A stretch of 44,343 bases of DNA from the NCBI GenBank assembly GCA_002385735.1, contig DGEB01000050.1:18522-62864 (forward strand). The letters are read 5' to 3'. Origin of the DNA: Peptococcaceae bacterium UBA3937 (lineage in GTDB: Bacteria; Bacillota; Peptococcia; DRI-13; DTU073). A model generated the notes under the pieces. It saw nothing but the letters and a program-made list of their open reading frames with translations. It did no database searches and was not told the DNA's origin. Made by a program: the position numbers and the translations under genes. This document shows positions 26,735 through 34,147 of this stretch, piece by piece (positions within the stretch are counted from its first letter, which is position 1; every line of letters starts with the position of its first letter).

Positions 26735-27216
26735 TTATAGATGCGGGTGCGTAACGGTTGAGCCCAGACTCATCTATGCTTCCCACGGAGGTATATATGG
26801 GTCGGCCAAAGGTTGCCTACAGGTTGTAATAGCTTGTATGCAGCCGGAGGGAAGATTCTATATGGCTGGGAAAGCTCGTATTGTAGTCGATGTGTTTTCA
26901 GACCTTTGATTACAATATGAACCCAACCTGTCATATAGGGTCGAGCTAAGATCATGCAGGGTGCTGATAGCATTTTGCGGAAAACTGCATACGATCTTAT
27001 GCAGTCGAGAGATTGCATAAGGTCGTTTAGGTATCTTGTATGGTCGAACGACCGATTGGTATGGGTTGTGAAGTGCCTGATTATGGTCGAAAGATCATAG
27101 TTGGGTATGAAGGGATCCATATCAGTCCAAGGTAGATCGTTACGTGCTCAAAAACTCCATTTTCGGTTTGGTTGGGGGATGTGAGTGACCATTTTAGGCA
27201 CTCACATCTTTTTTTT
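26735..27216 (+). ncRNA. Large structured non-coding RNA candidate, class unknown
   Basis: The interval has no ORF with a ribosome site but many helices. A 5' hairpin pairs 26737-26743 with 26771-26777 and 26745-26748 with 26762-26765. Its loop, 26749-26758, can pair over 10 bp (two G-U) with 27136-27145 near the 3' end, a pseudoknot closing almost the whole molecule. Other helices: 26811-26816/26840-26845; 26873-26878/26942-26947 stacked on 26879-26888/26908-26917; 26954-26959/26985-26990; a 13-bp hairpin 26991-27003/27014-27026; 27042-27045/27050-27053; and a GAAA-capped hairpin 27083-27088/27093-27098. GGTCG recurs in several of these. A strong terminator ends it. No motif of RNase P, tmRNA, SRP or 6S RNA was seen. 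The 5' end is uncertain, and no good promoter was found, so it may be processed from the azlCD transcript. Confidence 0.65.
27178..27216 (+). terminator. Strong terminator of the structured RNA, overlapping the pheA 3' end
   Basis: GATGTGAGTG (27178-27187) pairs perfectly with CACTCACATC (27199-27208), followed by eight T's. The T-run is also the antisense of the poly-Lys codons ending pheA, so the signal works only in the plus direction. Because no protein gene precedes it closely, it supports a plus-strand RNA across the intergenic region. Confidence 0.88.
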
Positions 27217-28200
27217 AGGGCTGTGATAGACTGGGTATGAGCCCAGGTTTTTGTAAGATAAGGATTCCTTTCCTAAAGCATTAAGGATGGCCGCATAATC
27301 GGGGTGATCGGGCGCCAGTTCACAGTCCAGCCAGAAAAAATAGTTACCCAGGCGCCTTTTATTGGGGCGCGATATAATTTTCGAAAGGTTGATCTGGTAT
27401 TGGGCGAAGACGGCAAGGATTTTATACAATTCCCCCGGCTGGTTGCCGTGCGGGAAAACAACGAAAGTGGTTTTCCAGGGAACGGAAGCTGTCTTAAAGC
27501 CCGCATCTTCCTGAGCACGGACTGTCTTTGTGCTCCATGCCTTCGGAGCCACTTTAGTATTGGTCGTTTCTTCAGGAGCGGAAGAAACTCCGGGATAAGA
27601 AGGAAGCACTTGGGGGCCGATGACCAGAAAACTGGTTTGGTTATGCGGATAGTCTCCAATATCCGGCGCAATAATCGGGACCTGGTAACGGAGATGAGCC
27701 GCATAAGAACCAATTGCGGCGGTACCCGCCTGCTTTTGCTCTGTGAGTAGATGCACGGCTTCGGCCGTGCTTTCTTTTGTTACCACGCTGGCATGGGGAA
27801 GCTGCTTCTTGAGGAACTGCCGGCATTGAGCCAGTGCCTGGTAATGGGACATAACGGTATGAATTTTGTCCAGCCCGGCCGTAAAGCCCAGCAGGTGGTG
27901 GTTAATGTTCAGGATGAGCTCACTTTGGATATACAATGCCAAATCCTGAGCCAGCATATCCAGAGTAAGATTCACTGTGCCTTCAATGGAATTTTCGGCA
28001 GGAACGACCCCTAAAGCCACACTGCCGTCGGCTACTGCTTCCAGGATGTCGGAAATCGACGGAAAGGGAACCAGTTGGCTGATGCCTTGCGCCCAAGGTT
28101 GCGCAGCTTCAGGTGATCCATTTCTGCCTTTGACCAAACAGAGCGCGGCCTCATGGGTGTAGGTCCCTTCCGGCCCGAGATAGGCGAGGGTTTGCTTCAT
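27202..28200 (-). CDS. pheA: Prephenate dehydratase with altered motifs
   Basis: It converts prephenate to phenylpyruvate in phenylalanine synthesis. The 332-residue product has the N-terminal LAYLGPEGTYTHEAA, VVPAENSIEGTVN and a C-terminal ACT regulatory domain (PGELYKILAVFAQYQINLSKI). Two signatures deviate: the catalytic TRF motif reads TSF (NQTSFLVIG), and the ACT-domain ESRP effector motif reads ISRP. About 45 residues, Thr/Ser/Lys-rich, lie between the two domains, roughly 30 more than usual. The product ends in Lys-Lys-Lys-Met. It starts 4 bp after the aroF stop and shares the T-box-controlled transcript. Confidence 0.93.
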   Translation of the reverse strand: MKQTLAYLGPEGTYTHEAALCLVKGRNGSPEAAQPWAQGISQLVPFPSISDILEAVADGSVALGVVPAENSIEGTVNLTLDMLAQDLALYIQSELILNINHHLLGFTAGLDKIHTVMSHYQALAQCRQFLKKQLPHASVVTKESTAEAVHLLTEQKQAGTAAIGSYAAHLRYQVPIIAPDIGDYPHNQTSFLVIGPQVLPSYPGVSSAPEETTNTKVAPKAWSTKTVRAQEDAGFKTASVPWKTTFVVFPHGNQPGELYKILAVFAQYQINLSKIISRPNKRRLGNYFFWLDCELAPDHPDYAAILNALGKESLSYKNLGSYPVYHSPKKKM

Positions 28201-28204
28201 CGGT

Positions 28205-29308
28205 TTACATCACGCCTTCTTTGGGCCGGTAGCCTTCTTCGGTAGGGGGCAGCTTGGTGTGTTCGGGGCAACTGAGGTGCCTGGAATCATTGGGACGGAG
28301 CTTTTTGCCGGTATACCGTGCGATGTTCCTTAGGTTTTCCATGAGCTGACGGAAATTTGCGGGATTAAGGGACTGGGCTCCGTCGGAAAGGGCATCTTCG
28401 GGAGAAGGATGGACTTCGATCATGAGTCCGTCCGCGCCGGCGGCCACCGCGGCTTGCGCCATGGAAGTGACCCAGCGCCATTTTCCGGTGCCGTGGCTGG
28501 GATCGACGATAATGGGCAGGTGGGACAAATGTTTGATAATCGGGACGGCCGAAAGGTCCAGGGTGTTTCGGGTGCAGGTCTCGAAAGTCCGGATGCCTCT
28601 TTCGCATAAGATGACCTGGGAGTTGCCGGCCGTGATGATGTATTCGGCAGCCAAAATCCATTCCTCGATTGTGGCGGAAAGGCCGCGTTTTAACAGGATT
28701 GGTTTGCCGGTTTTGGCGACTTTTTTTAAGAGGGCGTAATTCTGCATATTCCGGGCGCCGATTTGAATGATGTCGGCATAATAGGCGACCAGATCCACAC
28801 TGGCCGAGTCAATGGCCTCGGTGACCACCGGCAAACCGGTTTTTTCCCGGGCTAAAGCAAGATACCGCAAGCCTTCTTCACCTAAACCCTGAAAAGAGTA
28901 GGGGGAAGTGCGCGGTTTAAAGGCGCCGCCCCGGAGGATGGTGGCCCCGGCTTCTTTCACGATTTGCGCGGTGAGGAGAATTTGTTCTTCACTCTCGACG
29001 GCGCAGGGACCGGCCATAACGTGCAGTTCCGAGCCGCCCAGGGTGACAGGACCTATTTGAATCAGGGTGTCTTCCGGTTGAAATTCCCGGCTGGCCAATT
29101 TGTAGGGAGCAAGAATGGGGATTACTTTTTCCACGCAAGGCAGGGCTTCGAGGGGGATATTCAAGAGCCTTGACTTGTCGCCCACCGCTCCGATGATGGT
29201 TTTTTCGGTTCCCACCACCAAGTGACAATGGAAACCGGCCTCCTGTAATTGTGCCGAAACTCTGTTGATCTCTTCTTTGCAAGCATTTTTCTTCATGACC
29301 ACAATCAT
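28205..29308 (-). CDS. aroF: DAHP synthase (3-deoxy-7-phosphoheptulonate synthase), type I-beta with ACT-like N-domain
   Basis: It condenses phosphoenolpyruvate and erythrose 4-phosphate, the first shikimate step. The start preferred is ATG 29308 (MIVVMKKN), about nine bases after AAGGAGG; ATG 29314 is too close. The 367-residue product has an N-terminal ferredoxin-like regulatory domain (about 1-70, as in the Thermotoga enzyme), then GPCAVES, LRGGAFKPRTSPYSFQG, LLKRGLSATIEEW, CERGIRTFE, VDPSHGTGKW and EVHPSPEDALSDG. About 30 residues are added at the C-terminus. It is the first gene behind the T-box. Confidence 0.95.
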   Translation of the reverse strand: MIVVMKKNACKEEINRVSAQLQEAGFHCHLVVGTEKTIIGAVGDKSRLLNIPLEALPCVEKVIPILAPYKLASREFQPEDTLIQIGPVTLGGSELHVMAGPCAVESEEQILLTAQIVKEAGATILRGGAFKPRTSPYSFQGLGEEGLRYLALAREKTGLPVVTEAIDSASVDLVAYYADIIQIGARNMQNYALLKKVAKTGKPILLKRGLSATIEEWILAAEYIITAGNSQVILCERGIRTFETCTRNTLDLSAVPIIKHLSHLPIIVDPSHGTGKWRWVTSMAQAAVAAGADGLMIEVHPSPEDALSDGAQSLNPANFRQLMENLRNIARYTGKKLRPNDSRHLSCPEHTKLPPTEEGYRPKEGVM

Positions 29309-29455
29309 TTTCATTACCTCCTTTTTATATAAACCAGCTTCTTTCCTGATGCTCGTTTGCGTCTTTTTCCGGCGGCGCCTTTATTGTTGCTTTTCCCAAA
29401 AAAGTTGTCTGTTATATTTTGCTTCTTTCTGGTTGATTCTTGTGTAGTTTGGGAA

Positions 29456-29808
29456 ATAAAAAAACCTTTCATCCCGATAGGGACGAAAGGTTTACTTCCG
29501 CGTTACCACCCTGCTTGGCAAACCATCAAAAGCGCCTTCTGCTGCGAATAGATATAGAAACAGCCTGGTTAGCTCTGCTTTAGGTTTACCCGCTCAAGCC
29601 CAGGGTACAGGACCAGCCGATACCCCCTTCCTTTTAACGGTGGAAGTTTCCGGTTCGGACTACTAACATTTCTGTTGCTCACCCGAACAGTTTGGAAGGG
29701 AACTTCGCCTAAATTCTCGCCTGAGAATGCTTCCAGTCGCTGACATTCTCTCCCTGGAGGGATCCTTTAGGTTACTTTTCTTCCGCATCACTTTTTCCAG
29801 TTTAAAAT
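29456..29808 (-). promoter_or_regulatory. T-box leader controlling aroF-pheA
   Basis: The complement of 29499-29511 reads GGGTGGTAACGCG, the T-box sequence. Downstream a terminator pairs 29485-29493 with 29462-29470 and is followed by a T-run. Upstream are the AGTAG, CCGG and CCGTTA elements that close stem I and form stem III. In the known mechanism uncharged tRNA pairs with the specifier and with UGGN and stabilises the antiterminator. Here UGGU would pair with an ACCA end, which fits tRNA-Phe or tRNA-Tyr (A73) and argues against tRNA-Trp (G73). I could not place the specifier codon with confidence. Confidence 0.9.
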
Positions 29809-29815
29809 TATATTT

Positions 29816-29845
29816 ATTATATGCGGCCGGCAAGATTTGTGTCAA
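29816..29845 (-). promoter_or_regulatory. Consensus sigma-A promoter of the T-box/aroF-pheA transcript
   Basis: On the minus strand TTGACA (complement of 29840-29845) and TATAAT (complement of 29816-29821) are both perfect, with 18 bp between them. Transcription should start near 29808, at the beginning of the T-box leader. The perfect match suggests a strong promoter whose output is set by attenuation. Confidence 0.88.
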
Positions 29846-29991
29846 GTAAAATTTGTAATAAAAGGGACAGAAAAACTGCTAGAAGAATAAGGAAAACAAT
29901 GCAGGAAAAAAAGCTACTTAAGTGATATAGTAATATATAGTGATGGAATATGTACAAAATTAAACAACTGCTTTTAGGGGGTTTTAATTTT

Positions 29992-31122
29992 ATGATTAGG
30001 CAGGACCGACTTGTTAATGAATTTGTTGAAATGGTGAAGATCGACAGCCCAAGTAAGAAAGAGGGAAAGTTCGCTGCTTATCTGCAAGCTTTGTTGCAGG
30101 AACTTGGGTTGGAGGTAGTAGTAGATGAACAAGTGGGACAAGTTGTCGGCTCAGATGCAGGAAACATCCTGGCAAGATTGAAAGGGAATGTGGCCAGTGC
30201 TCCGGTAATTCTGTTTTCAGCACATATGGATACGGTTGCTCCCGGGGAAGGGGTAGAGCCTCAGATTAGGGACGGAGCAATTTTCAGCAGCGGCTCCACC
30301 GTTTTAGGCGGTGATGACAAGGCCGGTATTGCCGCTTTGGTGGAACTAATCCGTCATCTGAAAGAGGAAAACCGGCCCCACGGTGATGTGGAATTCCTGT
30401 TCACGATTGGCGAAGAAACCGGCTTATGGGGCTCGCGTTATTTAGACTACAGTTTGGTGCAAGCCAAGATGGGCTTTGTTTTGGATGCGGACGGCGAGCC
30501 GGGAGCCATCATTTGCCAAGCTCCGGCTCACGATGATATTTATGCTACGATTTATGGCAAGGCCAGTCATGCCGGAATCAATCCCGAGGAAGGAGTCAGT
30601 GCCATTCAGGTGGCCGCCAGAGCCATTAACAATATGAATTTATTGCGGATTGATGAAGAGACCACCGCGAATATAGGCGTAATTAAAGGAGGGCTGGCTA
30701 CGAACATTGTTTGTGATAAGGTTAAGATTAAGGGCGAAGCGCGTAGTTTGAACGAAGAAAAGCTCCAGCAACAAATCACTCATATGCTGAACTGTTTGCA
30801 GGAAGCTTGCCGAGCCATGGGGGCCCGTTTGGAAACAAAAATCGAACGGCGCTATCCGACCTTCCGTCTTGATGAAAACGAGACGGTGGTGCAGTTGGCG
30901 AAACAGGCAGCATGCAATCTTGGTCTGCAGCCCCAGGTAATTACCTCGGGCGGCGGCAGTGACGCCAATTATTTTAATCACCGGGGCATCAAAACGGTGA
31001 ATTTGGCGATTGGAATGAGCAAGGTCCATACCAAAGAAGAGTTTATTAAAATCGACGATTTGGTGACGACCGCCCGTTATGTTGCGGCCATAGTGGACGA
31101 AGCCAAAGAAATAGCGGGGTGA
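29992..31122 (+). CDS. M20 family metallopeptidase (PepT-like)
   Basis: The start preferred is ATG 29992, with AGGGGG about nine bases upstream; ATG 29950 has no site. The 376-residue product has SAHMDTVAPGEGV (zinc His and Asp), LGGDDKAGIAALVELI (bridging Asp), TIGEETGLWGSRYLD (catalytic Glu pair) and VLDADGEPG, with a lid domain in the middle (HAGINPEEGVSAIQVAARAI). The family member is usually annotated tripeptidase T-like; it should release amino acids from small peptides in the cytoplasm. The SseB-like gene follows after 4 bp. Confidence 0.92.
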   Translation: MIRQDRLVNEFVEMVKIDSPSKKEGKFAAYLQALLQELGLEVVVDEQVGQVVGSDAGNILARLKGNVASAPVILFSAHMDTVAPGEGVEPQIRDGAIFSSGSTVLGGDDKAGIAALVELIRHLKEENRPHGDVEFLFTIGEETGLWGSRYLDYSLVQAKMGFVLDADGEPGAIICQAPAHDDIYATIYGKASHAGINPEEGVSAIQVAARAINNMNLLRIDEETTANIGVIKGGLATNIVCDKVKIKGEARSLNEEKLQQQITHMLNCLQEACRAMGARLETKIERRYPTFRLDENETVVQLAKQAACNLGLQPQVITSGGGSDANYFNHRGIKTVNLAIGMSKVHTKEEFIKIDDLVTTARYVAAIVDEAKEIAG

Positions 31123-31126
31123 GAAC

Positions 31127-31897
31127 TTGGTTTTTAATGAAAACCGTCCGGTAAGCAATCCCAGGTTAGTGGACATCATGAACAAGTTTATCCTGGAAAA
31201 AACGAAGCAGAACGAAATCCTGCTGATTAACGAAATCATCCAGGCTGAGTTTTTGGTGCCCGTTATCCTGGAAGGGAAGATAGAAAACGGTGTTTTGTGT
31301 CCGGGGTCCACGCTCCATTTTAAAACCCTGATTAATGACCGGAACGAAGCTTTTTTTATCGCATTTACCGACTGGGATGAATTGCGGAAATGGTCAAAAC
31401 AGTCCGAACAAACCGTCATTGCCGGTTATGATGATTTAAAAGGGCTGGTCTTCCAGGAAGGAGATGAAATCAGTGGTTTTGCCATTAATCCATATGGTCA
31501 AAACTTCGTCCTCACTCCCGAGATTATGCAGTGCTTTTCAAAAGTCAGAGCTGAGCTTTTTGCCCAGCATGATCGAAAGATTTTACTGACCCCGCCGGAT
31601 GGATGCCCGGAAGCAATGCTCAACGCCCTGCGCAAGTTTTTCCGTAAGAAGAAAGGGGTGCAAAAAGCCTTTCTTTTTGCGGCCCAAAGAGAAGGCGACC
31701 CCAAGCCTTATTACCTGCTGATTATTGATTATGCGGGGGAAGTGGCCTTATTATTGCCCAGTATTACCGCTCTAACCAGAAAATTTCTCGGGGAGGAAGA
31801 GATCCTGGAGCTACTGCCTTTAAACAGCAGTTTTGGACAAAAGGCTGCCGCGGGGGCTTCGCCGTTTTATCAAAGAAAGTGGTGGCAGTTTTTTTGA
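31127..31897 (+). CDS. SseB family protein
   Basis: The 256-residue product has an SseB N-terminal domain (about residues 10-130, with LVPVILEGKI, IAFTDWDELRKW and LVFQEGDEISGFAINPYGQNFVLT) and an SseB C-terminal-type domain (about 145-235, with ILLTPPDGCPEAMLNALRKFF and PYYLLIIDYAGE). SseB was named for enhanced serine sensitivity in E. coli; the mechanism is unknown. TTG start with a modest GGGGTGAG site; ATG 31178 is possible but would cut the domain. It is 4 bp behind the peptidase and likely cotranscribed. Confidence 0.82.
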   Translation: MVFNENRPVSNPRLVDIMNKFILEKTKQNEILLINEIIQAEFLVPVILEGKIENGVLCPGSTLHFKTLINDRNEAFFIAFTDWDELRKWSKQSEQTVIAGYDDLKGLVFQEGDEISGFAINPYGQNFVLTPEIMQCFSKVRAELFAQHDRKILLTPPDGCPEAMLNALRKFFRKKKGVQKAFLFAAQREGDPKPYYLLIIDYAGEVALLLPSITALTRKFLGEEEILELLPLNSSFGQKAAAGASPFYQRKWWQFF

Positions 31898-31997
31898 TAA
31901 TTGGGGTAATTAACGGTGTAAAGCCCCGTTGACAGGGCATTTTTGATGTGATAAGCTTGTTAATAATTAAAATCGAAGGTTGATGGGAGAAGCTTAG

Positions 31998-32080
31998 ACA
32001 GGGGAGCTAGAGTTACTGGCTGAGAGGGCATTGTGTATGCCGACCCTTAACCTGATCTGGATAATACCAGCGGAGGGAGG
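31998..32080 (+). promoter_or_regulatory. TPP riboswitch (THI element)
   Basis: The conserved THI-box segments are present in order: GGGGAGCTAG at the 5' arm, CTGAGAGGG (32029-32037), ACCCTTAACCTGATCTGG (32043-32060) and ATAATACCAGCGGAGGGA (32061-32078). A terminator follows at 32105-32133. Thiamine pyrophosphate binding should promote termination and lower expression of the thiXYZ genes. Confidence 0.95.
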
Positions 32081-32088
32081 AAGAGCGT

Positions 32089-32142
32089 ATGAATGAAGAT
32101 GCAGCCGCCTACCTTTTCCGGGAGGCGGTTTTTGTGTTCTGA
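32089..32142 (+). CDS. Short ORF between TPP aptamer and thiX, overlapping the terminator
   Basis: ATG 32089 lies about ten bases after GGAGGGAGG, which is the 3' end of the aptamer. It opens a frame of 17 sense codons (MNEDAAAYLFREAVFVF) that runs straight through the terminator stem and T-run to TGA 32140-32142. Translation would disrupt the terminator hairpin. It may be chance, as the peptide resembles no family I know. Confidence 0.3.
   Translation: MNEDAAAYLFREAVFVF
32105..32133 (+). terminator. Riboswitch-controlled terminator before thiX
   Basis: CCGCCT (32105-32110) pairs with AGGCGG (32123-32128) followed by five T's. It lies 24 bases after the TPP aptamer and about 70 bases before thiX, the expected place for an expression platform. 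Confidence 0.8.
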
Positions 32143-32204
32143 GGAGCAGTGTTGGTAGCAGCAGTCAGGGCCGGGATGAAGCGAAGAAAAGGAGGGAAAC
32201 AGCG

Positions 32205-32960
32205 ATGCCGGTGATCATGAGAAAATATTGGGCAACAGCAGCGTTTATGCTTTTCTTGCTGTGCGTCTGGGAAATTGTCGTAAAGCTGGGGATCGTTCCT
32301 GAGTATATTCTTCCGGCACCGAGCAGTATTATCAAGTCGATTATTGATACTTCCGCGTTATTATGGGAACATAGCCTGCAGACGGTGCGGGAGGTGGTCC
32401 TGGGCTTTTTGCTGGCAGTGGCACTGGGGATAGTGCTGGCGGTTTTCATGGGAATTTTCCCCCTGGTCAAACAGGCTTTATATCCTCTTGTCGTGATTTC
32501 CCAGACCATTCCGATCATGGCGGTTGCCCCTTTATTTATTATCTGGTTTGGTTATGGGATCTTGCCCAAATTGCTGGTGGTGACCCTGGTTTGCTTCTTT
32601 CCCATCACGGTCAGCCTGGTGGAAGGCTTCGCGGCGGTGGACCAGGATATTATCAAATTGCTTCAGGCCATGGGGGCTTCCCGCCGGCAAATCTTAGAAA
32701 AAGTCAGCTTCCCGGGTGCTTTACCCTCCTTTTTCGCTGGCTTGAAGATTGCCGTGACCTATAGCGTCATGGGCGCGGTCATCGGCGAGTGGCTGGGGGC
32801 TTCCCAGGGGCTTGGGGTTTACATGACCCGGTCGATGAATTCCTTTCAGACGGCCCAGGTTTTTGGCTCCATTGTCGTCATCACCGTCCTGAGCCTGGCC
32901 TTTTTTGGCCTGGTTAATCTGGTGGCAAGAATCGTGATGCCCTGGTATTACCAGAAATAA
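32205..32960 (+). CDS. thiX: ABC transporter permease for thiamine precursor
   Basis: The 251-residue product is a BPD-type permease with about six membrane helices and the EAA-like cytoplasmic loop MGASRRQILEKVSFPGALPSFFAGLKI (about residues 155-181). Behind a TPP riboswitch and followed by ThiY and ThiZ homologues it should move hydroxymethylpyrimidine or a formylaminopyrimidine precursor of thiamine. ATG behind GGAGGG. Similar permeases serve sulfonates or nitrate; the riboswitch decides in favour of thiamine. Confidence 0.92.
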   Translation: MPVIMRKYWATAAFMLFLLCVWEIVVKLGIVPEYILPAPSSIIKSIIDTSALLWEHSLQTVREVVLGFLLAVALGIVLAVFMGIFPLVKQALYPLVVISQTIPIMAVAPLFIIWFGYGILPKLLVVTLVCFFPITVSLVEGFAAVDQDIIKLLQAMGASRRQILEKVSFPGALPSFFAGLKIAVTYSVMGAVIGEWLGASQGLGVYMTRSMNSFQTAQVFGSIVVITVLSLAFFGLVNLVARIVMPWYYQK

Positions 32961-32990
32961 TGGGAAAAATATTACTAAGGAGTGGTGAAA

Positions 32991-34034
32991 GTGAAACGAA
33001 AAATTTTAAGTAGAAACACGAGTAAAAAAATCATCAGCATCGGCTTAATCCTGCTTTTGACTCTGCTGACTTTGGCGGGCTGTGGCCGGCAGGAAGACCC
33101 GACGGGTGAACAAGCGCAAAAAGTACGGCCCTTGCCGCAAGTAAAGGTGATTTTGGACTGGACGCCCAATACCAATCATACCGGCTTGTATGTGGCCCTT
33201 GATAAAGGTTATTACCGGGAGCAGGGCTTGGATGTAGAAATCCTGCAGGCGGGGGAGGTGGCGCCGGACCAAATGGTGGCGGCCGGGACAGCCGATTTTG
33301 GTGTCAGCTTCCAGGAAAACGTCACCTATGCCCGGGCTGCGGAGATCCCCTTGGTATCGATTGCCGCCATTATCCAACATAACACTTCGGGTTTGGCCTC
33401 GTTGAAGGAAGCGAACATCACCAGACCCCGTGATTTGGAAGGAAAACGGTATGCTTACTGGGGCTCGGAAGCGGAAAAGGCCGTTATTGATGCGATTGTC
33501 ACCAAAGACGGCGGCAATCCGGAGACCATTAAATACATCGACACCGGCTATGTGGATTTTCTGACCGTGCTCGGGAAAGAAGTGGATTTCTACTGGATTT
33601 ACCAGGGGTGGGAAGGTATTCGGGCCGAGCTTGAGGGTGTGCCCCTGAATGTGATTATGTTAAATGAGGTTGAACCGGCTTTTGATTACTACACCCCGGT
33701 TTTAATCACCAGCGAAAAGATGATTGCGGAAAAACCCGACCTGGTGTGGAAGTTCTTGGCGGCAACCGGTAAAGGTTACCAGGATTGCATCAATGATCCG
33801 GAAGGGTCGGCGGAAATCCTGTTGAAGGCGGCTCCGGAACTGGACCGGGAGTTAGTAATCGCCAGTCAGAAATGGCTTAAAGACCAGTATAAGGCCGATG
33901 CGCCCTACTGGGGCTGGCAGGATGGAAAAGTATGGGCAAATTATGCCGCCTGGATGCTGGAAAAGAAGCTGCTGCAAAAAGAAGTTGACACCAACAAGGC
34001 CTTTACCAACAGGTTTTTACCCGGACAGGGCTGA
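32991..34034 (+). CDS. thiY: Thiamine-precursor-binding lipoprotein, NMT1/THI5-like
   Basis: The start preferred is GTG 32991, nine bases after AAGGAG; GTG 32982 and 32985 are also in frame. The 347-residue product has a basic N-terminus, a hydrophobic stretch and a lipobox ending LAGC (about residue 26). The ThiY hallmark DWTPNTNHTGLYVALDKGYY follows, with further NMT1-domain features (SFQENVTYARA, YWGSEAEKAVI). It captures the pyrimidine precursor outside the cell and delivers it to ThiX. Confidence 0.93.
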   Translation: MKRKILSRNTSKKIISIGLILLLTLLTLAGCGRQEDPTGEQAQKVRPLPQVKVILDWTPNTNHTGLYVALDKGYYREQGLDVEILQAGEVAPDQMVAAGTADFGVSFQENVTYARAAEIPLVSIAAIIQHNTSGLASLKEANITRPRDLEGKRYAYWGSEAEKAVIDAIVTKDGGNPETIKYIDTGYVDFLTVLGKEVDFYWIYQGWEGIRAELEGVPLNVIMLNEVEPAFDYYTPVLITSEKMIAEKPDLVWKFLAATGKGYQDCINDPEGSAEILLKAAPELDRELVIASQKWLKDQYKADAPYWGWQDGKVWANYAAWMLEKKLLQKEVDTNKAFTNRFLPGQG

Positions 34035-34147
34035 TAGCGCGGATACTAACAGCGCGTAGGCAGCGCGCTTTACTGCAGGCAAGCCGTTTTTTAGGCGGAA
34101 AAAGGGGGCTCTTCAATTTGCAAGCTGGAAGGGGAGGAAGGTCCTAA

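Noticed and set aside
26694..26909. Plus-strand ORF of 71 codons after azlD
   Set aside because: The ATG lacks a ribosome site, composition is not protein-like, and it overlaps the proposed RNA hairpins.
26770..27120. Minus-strand ORF of 116 codons inside the structured intergenic region
   Set aside because: No ribosome binding site before its ATG, no recognisable family, and the region is better explained by dense RNA helices on the plus strand.
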